The translations under genes were made by a program, and so were the position numbers. The notes below the pieces were generated by a model. It was not told the DNA's origin. It ran no database searches and worked only from the letters and a program-made list of their open reading frames with translations. A DNA stretch of 5,627 bases from an uncultured Clostridia bacterium (GTDB lineage: Bacteria > Bacillota > Clostridia > TANB77 > CAG-508), in assembly GCA_948528155.1 (NCBI GenBank), contig CAOSZT010000142.1:1-5627 (forward strand). The letters are read 5' to 3'. Below are positions 1 through 5,504 of this stretch, piece by piece. Position 1 is the first letter of the stretch; the number at the start of each line of letters is the position of its first letter.

Positions 1-49
1 TATTTTTTCCGTTTATCTTTTGAAATTTTTGGGACATTTTCATAAGTTA

Positions 50-80
50 TTGACATAACAATTATTAAAAAAGTTAAAAT
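50..80 (+). promoter_or_regulatory. possible promoter of the zinc-finger gene
   Basis: A perfect TTGACA lies at 50-55. The best -10 partner is TAAAAT at 75-80, with a long 19-nt spacer; TATAAA at 89-94 is another AT-rich candidate but too distant. It would drive the gene starting at 133. The flanking DNA is so AT-rich that the -10 choice is weak. I see nothing else in bases 1-49. Confidence 0.35.
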
Positions 81-132
81 TGTTTTTTATAAAACTTGAT
101 AAAATTTTATAGAAACGGAGGAAAGTATTGAA

Positions 133-1269
133 ATGAGTATTGATTTACCAGAAGTAAAACATTTTGATGATTTTTATATTTGGTTTAACAAAGATGAAAA
201 GAAAGAATATTATTCTACACCGATGTATTTTTATAAAACTGATTTCTCATTTGATTTTAATGATAAAGAAAAAGATAATCATAAAAATGGTCGTACAAAA
301 GGTGGAGGCACAAGATATATAAAATGGAAAGAAGATGAAGGCACAGATATGGGATTAAAACAACCAGGTACTTTATATTTTCCTTATGTAGAAAGATTAG
401 GACTATTACTATTAAGATTTTTAAATGCAAACTTATCAACTTATGAAACAGCATACAAAGATTTCTTTTATGCCTATGGATTTGAAATATTAAAAGATAT
501 AGATGAAGATTATAGACTTGAACTAAAAGGAAAATACGAAAATGATGAAACATATCTAAAAGAAACTAAAAAAATATATGACAATTTAAAAGAACAACTT
601 ATATACATACAAGAACAAATAACAGATGCAGTTAATTACATATATAATATAAACGAAATTGAAGAATTAAAGCCATTTACACATTCTCAAAGATATGCAG
701 TATATCTTATAAAAAGAAAAGGCAAACTATATTCTTACATAAAAAATGATGAAGTAATACAAGATAATTATTCTAATAAATATGATGAACTAGGAAATTC
801 AGCAGATATTGACCTATTAAAGAAACTAAAAGAAGAAGGTATGCTTATATCAATGGTAAATACTCATAAAAGTAATGACATATCAAGTATCTGTTATGCA
901 ATATTAGAAGAATTATCAAAAACAGATAACTACCCAATAAAAAAATGTCAAAACTGTGGTATGTATTTTATACCAAACTCAAGATTAGATGAAATATATT
1001 GTGATTACCCAAAAGAGAATGGAAAAACTTGTAGAGAACATGGAGCAATACTCTCTTATAACAAGAGATTACAAGAAAAATCAGCTTACACAGAATACAG
1101 AAAAACATATCAACAAAAGTTTGGAATAGTAAATAAAAACAAAGATAATAAGAAACTAAAGAAAGAATTTGAAACTTGGAAAAAACAAGCAAAAGAAAAA
1201 ATAACAAAACTAAAACATGGTGAACTTACTGAAGATGAGATTTACGAGTGGTTACAAGAAAATAAATAA
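133..1269 (+). CDS. DUF6076-like protein with C-terminal four-cysteine zinc-binding region
   Basis: A 378-residue protein of unknown function. The start is ATG 133, with GGAGG at 117-121, an 11-nt gap. Residues about 1-260 are mixed charged and aromatic sequence with a helical middle (about 135-175); I see no signal peptide or membrane segment, so it should be cytoplasmic. The recognisable part is C-terminal: C272-x2-C275, then YC at C290 and TCREHG at C300/H303, a CxxC...C...C arrangement resembling the treble-clef or CGNR-like fingers of DUF6076 proteins, common in Firmicutes accessory DNA. The last 70 residues are basic and probably helical, which would suit nucleic-acid binding (inference). 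A HEPN/MNT module follows 83 nt downstream on the same strand but has its own promoter. The family assignment is from memory of the cysteine pattern. The function is unknown. Confidence 0.6.
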   Translation: MSIDLPEVKHFDDFYIWFNKDEKKEYYSTPMYFYKTDFSFDFNDKEKDNHKNGRTKGGGTRYIKWKEDEGTDMGLKQPGTLYFPYVERLGLLLLRFLNANLSTYETAYKDFFYAYGFEILKDIDEDYRLELKGKYENDETYLKETKKIYDNLKEQLIYIQEQITDAVNYIYNINEIEELKPFTHSQRYAVYLIKRKGKLYSYIKNDEVIQDNYSNKYDELGNSADIDLLKKLKEEGMLISMVNTHKSNDISSICYAILEELSKTDNYPIKKCQNCGMYFIPNSRLDEIYCDYPKENGKTCREHGAILSYNKRLQEKSAYTEYRKTYQQKFGIVNKNKDNKKLKKEFETWKKQAKEKITKLKHGELTEDEIYEWLQENK

Positions 1270-1316
1270 TTTTCACAAAATATTGTTAATAAAATGTAGT
1301 AAAAATTTAACTTTAA

Positions 1317-1325
1317 TGCTATAAT
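1317..1325 (+). promoter_or_regulatory. extended -10 promoter of the HEPN/MNT module
   Basis: TGCTATAAT fits the extended -10 form TGnTATAAT exactly. No good -35 hexamer lies 17 nt upstream (TAGTAA at 1297-1302), which is tolerated by extended -10 promoters. Transcription would start near 1332, about 20 nt before the HEPN start codon, giving the pair its own transcription unit separate from the zinc-finger gene. Confidence 0.55.
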
Positions 1326-1352
1326 AAGAATTGATTGAAAGGAAGAAAATGT

Positions 1353-1748
1353 ATGAATAGTGTAGATTTAATGAATTATTGGATTGAAAGTTCTGATAGA
1401 GATTATGAATCAATGAAAAAGAATTTTGAAACAGAACAATATACATGGGCTTTATTTATAGGACATTTAACGATTGAAAAATTACTAAAAGCAATATATG
1501 CTAAAATAAATAAAGATAACCCATATCCACCTAAAATTCATAATTTGAACATATTAGCAGAGAGATGTAATCTTGAATTAGATGAAAGAAAAACAAAAAT
1601 TTTAATGACTTGTAATTCATTTAATATAAGTGCAAGATATGAAGATTATAAAAATGAGTTTTATGAAAGATGTACGAAAGAATATACATCTGAACAAATA
1701 AACAATATAGAGGAGGTTAGGTCATGGCTAAAGGAAATGTTGATATAG
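1353..1748 (+). CDS. HEPN-domain protein, likely toxin half of a HEPN/MNT pair
   Basis: A 131-residue, all-helical protein of the HEPN type (PF05168-like). ATG 1353 is preferred because GGAAG at 1341-1345 sits 7 nt upstream; an in-frame TTG at 1335 would place that site inside the gene. Family-like features are W32-A33 with the H38-x3-E42-K43-L-L-K-A helix, K61-I-H63-N-L65, and A94-R95-Y96 in the third long helix. HEPN proteins paired with MNT nucleotidyltransferases act as RNase toxins in several characterised systems, for example HepT with MntA. The canonical R-x4-6-H RNase motif is not visible: no histidine follows R95 in range. The protein may therefore be inactive as an RNase or use other residues. 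Its last 25 nt overlap the downstream nucleotidyltransferase gene, which indicates translational coupling. The domain call is firm; the toxin role is inferred from the pairing. Confidence 0.8.
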   Translation: MNSVDLMNYWIESSDRDYESMKKNFETEQYTWALFIGHLTIEKLLKAIYAKINKDNPYPPKIHNLNILAERCNLELDERKTKILMTCNSFNISARYEDYKNEFYERCTKEYTSEQINNIEEVRSWLKEMLI

Positions 1749-2041
1749 ATATTTTAAAAAGTGTAGAAGAATATATTAAAGAAATATCAAAACATTATAA
1801 TATTCAAGAAGTATATTTATTTGGTTCGTATGCAAAAGGAACAAATCATGAAGATAGTGATATAGATGTAGCTATTATTATTAATAGTGATAGTAATGTT
1901 TTTGATTTAATGGTGGAATTAATGATGTTGACACAAAATATTGATTTAAGAATAGAGCCACACCCAATAAAAGTAAAGGATTTTGAAGAGGGAAATCCTT
2001 TTGTGCAAGAAATAATTGATACAGGAATAAAAGTAGCATAG
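1724..2041 (+). CDS. MNT-type nucleotidyltransferase, likely antitoxin of the HEPN/MNT pair
   Basis: A 105-residue minimal nucleotidyltransferase of the DNA polymerase beta superfamily. The signature GSx10DxD is intact: G34-S35, then D46-x-D48, at the expected place after a predicted strand (V30-Y31-L32-F33). The third metal-binding acid is probably D74 or E78, in the stretch NIDLRIEPHPI that is typical of this group. In the characterised MntA/HepT system the nucleotidyltransferase neutralises the HEPN toxin by adding AMP groups to it; the intact active site makes the same chemistry plausible here, but this is inference. The start ATG 1724 has an excellent AGAGGAGG at 1709-1716, spacing 7 nt, lying inside the HEPN gene, so the antitoxin should be translated strongly. 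A hairpin terminator follows directly. Confidence 0.85.
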   Translation: MAKGNVDIDILKSVEEYIKEISKHYNIQEVYLFGSYAKGTNHEDSDIDVAIIINSDSNVFDLMVELMMLTQNIDLRIEPHPIKVKDFEEGNPFVQEIIDTGIKVA

Positions 2042-2085
2042 AATAAAAATCCATATAATAATATATTGTTATATGGATTTTTATT
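2042..2085 (+). terminator. 17-bp hairpin terminator after the HEPN/MNT pair
   Basis: Arms 2042-2058 and 2069-2085 are perfect complements (17 bp) around a 10-nt loop. The 3' arm contains TTTTTATT and is followed by TT, giving a U-rich tail. The 5' arm begins right after the TAG stop at 2039-2041. Because the 5' arm is A-rich, it could also terminate transcription from the opposite strand. Confidence 0.75.
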
Positions 2086-2120
2086 TTGTGCTTATATGAG
2101 TAGGTTTTGAAGAATGTAGT

Positions 2121-2149
2121 TTGACAATTTTACATAATTTTAGTATAAT
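2121..2149 (+). promoter_or_regulatory. consensus sigma-A promoter of the 89-residue gene
   Basis: TTGACA at 2121-2126 and TATAAT at 2144-2149 are both perfect consensus hexamers with the optimal 17-nt spacer. The predicted start near 2156 leaves a leader of about 80 nt before the start codon at 2239. This is the strongest promoter in the window, so the downstream gene is probably well expressed unless the leader or a repressor limits it. Confidence 0.85.
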
Positions 2150-2163
2150 TATATTATATAGAT

Positions 2164-2212
2164 GAGCTTTTAAATGCTCTCGAGTAAATTTCGAGGGCAA
2201 AAGTCCTCGAAA
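2164..2212 (+). promoter_or_regulatory. structured leader with mutually exclusive hairpins
   Basis: An 8-bp stem forms between 2189-2196 and 2205-2212 around the 8-nt loop GCAAAAGT. The 5' arm of that stem can instead pair upstream (2179-2183 with 2191-2195), and a 4-bp stem GAGC/GCTC (2164-2167/2176-2179) competes in turn. Three copies of the CTCGA/TCGAG theme thus allow alternative folds. No U-run follows the last stem, so it is not an obvious terminator. GGAGG at 2226-2230 lies 14 nt downstream and stays unpaired in both folds. I do not recognise a known riboswitch class. It could be a protein-binding or mRNA-stability element. Confidence 0.45.
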
Positions 2213-2238
2213 AATAAAATATTATGGAGGACAAAGCA

Positions 2239-2508
2239 ATGACTTATTTAAGAAGAATAGCTCAATTGGTTAGCGATTTGCGGGAACTGGATGTAATTAA
2301 GGAGGAGGATAAAATTGAATATGGTTGCATAGATGTTCATCAGATAACAATATCAACAAGAATACCTGAAGACAAAGAAGAACCATCAATCATAATCAGA
2401 TATACAATGATTTATAATGCTTTCTTAGAAGAATTTTCACAAGAAGAAATAGTAGATCAAGAGTATGATTGCAATAAAGTTAATTTTGTTTTTCGTCGCA
2501 AATCGTAA
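2239..2508 (+). CDS. hypothetical 89-residue protein
   Basis: I do not recognise this protein. It is 89 residues, acidic in the middle, with no membrane segment, cysteine cluster or evident helix-turn-helix. Residues 1-25 look like an amphipathic helix; the rest alternates short strand-like runs (QITISTRI, SIIIRYTMIY) with acidic turns and ends in a basic tail, FRRKS. ATG 2239 was chosen because GGAGG at 2226-2230 precedes it by 8 nt; an in-frame ATG at 2224 would overlap that site and has no ribosome binding site of its own. A perfect promoter and a structured leader lie upstream, and the stop codon merges into a strong terminator hairpin. The signals and clean boundaries support a real gene. 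It sits beside a convergent relaxase gene, so it may be an accessory gene of the mobile element. Confidence 0.6.
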   Translation: MTYLRRIAQLVSDLRELDVIKEEDKIEYGCIDVHQITISTRIPEDKEEPSIIIRYTMIYNAFLEEFSQEEIVDQEYDCNKVNFVFRRKS

Positions 2509-2553
2509 CAAACTATTGAAGACGGTATGAAAATACCGTCTTCAATAGTTTGT
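2508..2553. terminator. 21-bp bidirectional terminator with GAAA tetraloop
   Basis: Arms 2508-2528 and 2533-2553 are perfectly complementary over 21 bp and close on GAAA, a stable GNRA tetraloop. It lies between two convergent genes, and its first base is the last base of the 89-residue gene's stop codon. On the + strand a T-rich stretch follows (about 2554-2575, ending ATTTATTTTTG). On the - strand the tail is less U-rich. It probably insulates the two genes from each other's transcription. Confidence 0.8.
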
Positions 2554-2577
2554 ATATTAGATTTATTTTTGTTAAAT

Positions 2578-3750
2578 TTATCTACATAGTTCATAATCTT
2601 TTTCTTCATGTTTAAGTTGAATTTTTGGGTCAAGATAAGTGTGAGTTTCTTTTTCAAAATTTTTAACTAATTCTTTAGATTCTCCAATACCAAATTTATG
2701 ACAAATCCAAACTATAAATTTATCAACAGTTTCATAGAATTTATCTATAATTTTGTGTAAATGAGTATTCTCTTTTTCTAAAGACTTAATTTTACTTTTA
2801 TATTTCCATTCAATATCAAATTCTTTTTCCTTATATTCAGCTTTAATACTGTCTACTTGATTATGAAGTGCTTTATTATCAGCAAGTATGGAATCTCTTT
2901 CCTTTTGATATTTTTCAGCCTTATTAACTAAATTTACTTGTTTTGATAATTCATTATGCAATTTTAAATTTTCTTGATACAATTCCATAATTTTATCATC
3001 TTTAGGCTTAATTATTTCATTTTCTACTTTTTCTCTATTAAGTTTTATTAGTTTAATATCATTTATATTTGGTGTTTCTGGTAATTCTAGTTTGATATTA
3101 TCTAATACCTTTTTAGTATTTTCAAAATTAGTCAATTTCTTTAAATCTCCAATTTTTTCGTGTTTTGCTCCAGTTTCTTCTACTGGTAAACCTCTCTCTA
3201 AATCAAAGCCTTTTGAAGTTATATATTTGTGAAAAGCATTTTGTAGTTGTCTGTAACTATCTCTACCTTTCCAAAAATCTCTACAACATATTTTATCAAT
3301 GTCATTTCCTTCTTTATCTTTTGTATGAATTACTGGTATATACACTAAATGCATGTGTGGAGTGGTTTCGTCTAAATGTACTGCTGCTGATACAATATAC
3401 TTTTCTCCAAGATTTTTGTAATTACATACAAATTTATAACTTTCTTTGAAATATCGTTTTGTTTCTTCTAAACCAATTTTATTAAAAAAGGCATTATCAG
3501 AAGTAATCAGCATTTCACACATGATATTACTATTACTTCTAATAGTGCCTTTTAAATCATATTCCTTTTTCATTTTATCAAATTCTCTTATATAAGTTAG
3601 TTCATTTTTCTTACACCAAAAATTAAGGTGTGTTCTTGTAGGGTCAATATCTTTATTAGAATGACCTTTTGACCTTCTATCATTGTGAATGTATGACCCT
3701 TGTGCATCAACTCTTGTTAATTTATCATTTCTTATAATAGCATAGCTCAT
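2578..3750 (-). CDS. mob: MobV-family relaxase (Pre/Mob, TnpZ-like)
   Basis: A 390-residue mobilisation relaxase that nicks one strand at oriT and leads it into a recipient using another element's transfer machinery. Motif I is H22-N-D-R25 followed by H30-S-N-K-D-I and T40-H-L-N; H22 matches the nucleophilic histidine of pMV158 MobM. The metal site HLDETTPHMH spans residues 125-134 (H125, E128, H132, H134). Residues about 235-345 are heptad-like and charged, the coiled coil usual in MobV C-termini and used for oligomerisation. The length fits the family, and no frameshift or missing motif is seen. The start at 3750 has a full 8-nt anti-Shine-Dalgarno match, AAGGAGGT (3769-3762), with an 11-nt gap. 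It is transcribed towards the 89-residue gene and shares its terminator. The upstream DNA holds an oriT candidate, which is the normal MobV arrangement. In Tn4451-type elements the same gene is called tnpZ. Confidence 0.95.
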   Translation of the reverse strand: MSYAIIRNDKLTRVDAQGSYIHNDRRSKGHSNKDIDPTRTHLNFWCKKNELTYIREFDKMKKEYDLKGTIRSNSNIMCEMLITSDNAFFNKIGLEETKRYFKESYKFVCNYKNLGEKYIVSAAVHLDETTPHMHLVYIPVIHTKDKEGNDIDKICCRDFWKGRDSYRQLQNAFHKYITSKGFDLERGLPVEETGAKHEKIGDLKKLTNFENTKKVLDNIKLELPETPNINDIKLIKLNREKVENEIIKPKDDKIMELYQENLKLHNELSKQVNLVNKAEKYQKERDSILADNKALHNQVDSIKAEYKEKEFDIEWKYKSKIKSLEKENTHLHKIIDKFYETVDKFIVWICHKFGIGESKELVKNFEKETHTYLDPKIQLKHEEKDYELCR

Positions 3751-3792
3751 ATCTTCTTTGAACCTCCTTCTTTGCTCAAGATATTCTTTGAA

Positions 3793-3847
3793 TGTCTAAC
3801 ATACTAGACAAACAAGTTTGTCCTGTATGGCAGGGTTTGGCAACCCT
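3793..3847 (-). other. oriT: candidate oriT with MobV-type nick hairpin
   Basis: Read on the - strand, TGTCTA and TAGACA (3810-3805 and 3798-3793) form a 6-bp hairpin with loop GTATGT. The stretch TAGTATGTTAGAC matches 11 of 13 bases of the pMV158 nick region as I recall it (TAGTGTG/TTATAC). By analogy the cut falls between 3800 and 3799 on the - strand. A second inverted repeat, GACAAAC/GTTTGTC (3807-3813 and 3816-3822), shares its arm GACA with the first, as the overlapping repeats of pMV158 do. A third, AGGGTT/AACCCT with TGGC loop (3832-3847), sits just beyond. The site is 43 nt upstream of the relaxase start and on its coding strand, so the relaxase gene would enter the recipient first. 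Nicking itself is not shown by sequence. Confidence 0.75.
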
Positions 3848-3854
3848 ACAACCC

Positions 3855-4078
3855 AAAATCTAAAAATTGCATAACTGCATTTTTAGATTTTTCATAAAAA
3901 GTTTCATTTGCATGAACTTTTTATGATTTCAATAAATTTGCTTTTCGCAATTTATTGAAAAAGAGCAAGAAAAAGATTTACAACTTTTTCTTACTCTTCT
4001 TGAAACCTTGCTCGGTTTCAATCTTCCACGCATAACAAATAAAAGCATAGATTTATAAAATCTACACTTTTATTTGTT
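3855..4078. repeat. array of six nearly contiguous imperfect hairpins
   Basis: Six inverted repeats follow almost without spacers: A 3855-3871/3876-3891, B 3893-3907/3912-3925, C 3927-3941/3947-3960, D 3961-3975/3984-3998, E 4000-4007/4014-4021 and F 4034-4054/4058-4078. Gaps are 0-1 nt except for 12 nt between E and F. A, B and C share one plan despite unrelated sequences: a 10-12-bp stem, a single extra T in the left arm 2-4 bp from the loop, then a loop of 4-5 nt. D has one C/A mismatch and a possible A bulge. F has a 2x2 internal mismatch. I find no reading frame here. The array adjoins the oriT candidate and would lie in the relaxase mRNA leader. It may fold when the DNA is single-stranded, for instance as a lagging-strand start site, or act in the RNA. 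Confidence 0.8.
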
Positions 4079-4100
4079 TTAATTAAATTTTGTTTCATAA

Positions 4101-4128
4101 ATTATAGGCGAAAGTTACTAAATATCAA
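4101..4128 (-). promoter_or_regulatory. likely promoter of the relaxase gene
   Basis: On the - strand TTGATA (4128-4123) and TATAAT (4106-4101) are separated by 16 nt, 5/6 and 6/6 matches to consensus. Transcription would start near 4094 and run through the hairpin array and oriT before reaching the relaxase start at 3750. No closer good promoter is visible between 3770 and 3855 on that strand. It faces away from the truncated recombinase gene. Confidence 0.5.
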
Positions 4129-4150
4129 TATTTTCTTATTTTTGTCATAA

Positions 4151-5257
4151 GAAGATGTAGATGACGTAAACACTAGTAGTGCTAATGGTAGATTTTTTGT
4201 AAGAATGCTAACAGTATTATCACAACTAGAAATTGAAATTGTAAGTGAAAGAACAAAGTTCGGATTAAATGGTGCTATTAAGTCAGGACATTTACTGGGA
4301 ATTGTACCATTAGGCTATAAAAAAGATAGCAATAAAAAAACTGTAATTGATGAAACTACAAAAGATGTAGTAATTAGAATATTTAATATGTATTTAGAGG
4401 GAAAAAGCTATCAACAAATAAGTAATACATTGAATAAAGAAAAAGTATTAGCACCAAAACATTGGAGAGATACAACCATTATGAAAATGATAGACAATAA
4501 AGTCTATATGGGAGATTATGAAAAAGGAAAATCAAACAGTAAAGATACTTTAGTCTATATGAATGTTGTCGAGCCAATAATTAGTCGTGCTATGTGGGAA
4601 GAAGCACAACATCAAAAAGAAAAAAATCAAAGAAGTTATGCAAGAGATAGAGTTTATATATTTTTTCAAAAACTAAAATGTCCTAAATGTAGCAGAATTA
4701 TGAAATGTAAAGGCTCTGGAGGAACAAAGAAAAAATATATGTATTACACTTGTGAACATTGCAAAATTTATTACAGAGAAGATAAAATCGAAGAATGTTT
4801 ACAAAGATTTATTCTTGAGTTAGTAGAGTATGATATGGCAGTAAAGAAATACTTTTTACCAATACTAGCCGATAAAAAAGAAACAAAAACAGAAAAGTTA
4901 GACCAAGAAATTGATACATTACAAAAGCAAAAAGAAAGAATAAAAAAGGCTTATGTAAGTGGTATAGTTGAAATGGAAGACTTTTCCGAAGATTATAAAA
5001 TCATTGAAGAAAAAATAAACATTTTAGAAACCAAAAAATATGAAAAACTAAATACAAATACTCTTTCTTTTACTCCACAACAATTACTGGCTGATAGAGA
5101 TATTGAAAGAGAAATGTTAATAAAAGATAACAAATTAAATGAAATTTTAAAACAAGAATGGAACAAAAAATCAAAAGAAGAAAAGCAAGAATTTATTTCA
5201 AAATTTATTGAATCAATCACTCTATTAAAGAATAAAAAACGGAGAATTTTACATTGA
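4151..5257 (+). pseudogene. large serine recombinase lacking its N-terminal catalytic domain
   Basis: Recombinase similarity is open from 4151 (EDVDDVNTSSANGRFF, the end of the resolvase-type catalytic domain and the start of helix E). An in-frame TAA lies at 4148, and no start with a ribosome binding site is seen. ATG 4205 would give 350 residues but has no Shine-Dalgarno. About the first 110 residues, with the nucleophilic serine, are missing, so strand cleavage should be impossible. What remains (numbered from ATG 4205) is helix E with SERTKFGL (about 14-21), the recombinase domain (about 25-150), a zinc ribbon C159-x2-C162...C183-x2-C186, and a coiled coil (about 220-280). The C-terminus ends soon after FISKFIESI and may be slightly short. 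Such enzymes integrate and excise mobilisable elements; next to a MobV relaxase it resembles the tnpX/tnpZ pair of Tn4451-type elements. If translated, the product could only bind DNA. Confidence 0.85.
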
Positions 5258-5296
5258 TAAAATAAATTTTAGAAGTAGTTATTAGCGATAAAATAT
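5258..5296 (+). other. short junction between recombinase remnant and IS left end
   Basis: The 39 bases after the recombinase stop hold no gene and no clear terminator; only a weak 5-bp inverted repeat TTTTA/TAAAA surrounds the stop region. If the insertion sequence begins at the first TGTACA (5300), its target-site duplication would lie immediately left of it, but the matching right end is outside the window. Confidence 0.3.
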
Positions 5297-5363
5297 AAAT
5301 GTACAAAAAAAGCAAAATAAAAATGTACAGAAATGTACAAAAACATTTAGTCCAAAATGTACA
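5297..5363 (+). repeat. four AAATGTACA direct repeats, probable IS21-type terminal sites
   Basis: Exact copies of AAATGTACA start at 5297, 5321, 5331 and 5355, most followed by a run of A. The start-to-start spacing is 24, 10 and 24 nt, a symmetrical layout. Each contains the palindrome TGTACA. IS21-family ends carry repeated transposase-binding sites and often begin TGT, and the istA-like gene starts 142 nt downstream, so I read these as left-end binding sites, with the tip probably at 5300. Confidence 0.65.
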
Positions 5364-5460
5364 AAAATATTTTATGTTTTTTATTGAAGCAGTAAAATAC
5401 TCAAACATTTGAACATTGAAAATTAAATATTTTTCTCAAATTTTAAATATAAATTTTACT

Positions 5461-5469
5461 TGATATAAT
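5461..5469 (+). promoter_or_regulatory. extended -10 promoter of the IS transposase gene
   Basis: TGATATAAT matches TGnTATAAT. The -35 position (5441-5446, TTTTAA) is poor. It lies about 36 nt upstream of the istA start, inside the predicted insertion sequence, and downstream of the ATGTACA repeats, so transposase bound there might influence it only from a distance. Confidence 0.45.
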
Positions 5470-5504
5470 TTAAAAGTTAAATTTAATTTGAAAGAAGGGA
5501 AATA

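Noticed and set aside
257..553. 98-residue open frame on the - strand
   Set aside because: It lies wholly antisense to the zinc-finger gene and encodes a leucine/histidine-rich, low-complexity product expected from the reverse of AT-rich coding DNA.
968..1207. 79-residue open frame on the - strand
   Set aside because: It is antisense to the cysteine-rich end of the zinc-finger gene and has no recognisable domain.
1335..1352. TTG at 1335 as the HEPN start codon
   Set aside because: It would swallow the GGAAG ribosome binding site, which is ideally placed for ATG 1353, and has no such site of its own.
2164..2212. Known metabolite riboswitch
   Set aside because: The leader is too short, and I could match no conserved core of a familiar class; competing stems alone are not enough.
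2224..2238. ATG at 2224 as the start of the 89-residue protein
   Set aside because: It overlaps the GGAGG that serves ATG 2239; the sequence before it (AAAATATT) lacks a ribosome binding site.
2457..2657. 66-residue open frame on the - strand
   Set aside because: It runs through the terminator hairpin and overlaps two supported genes in other frames.
3165..3449. 94-residue open frame on the + strand
   Set aside because: It is antisense to the conserved catalytic part of the relaxase gene; the hydrophobic product is a reading artefact.
3793..4078. tRNA or other standard structural RNA in the hairpin region
   Set aside because: The hairpins are independent linear stems with no cloverleaf, T-loop or CCA-like features.
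5297..5363. CRISPR array or plasmid iterons
   Set aside because: The repeats are only 9 nt and spacers are 1-15 nt, too short for CRISPR; no replication initiator gene is present, and the istA-like gene next door explains them better.
4993..5408. Open frames of 75 and 63 residues on the - strand
   Set aside because: They are antisense to the recombinase and the IS repeats, with Phe/Ile/Ser-rich products and no ribosome binding sites noticed.
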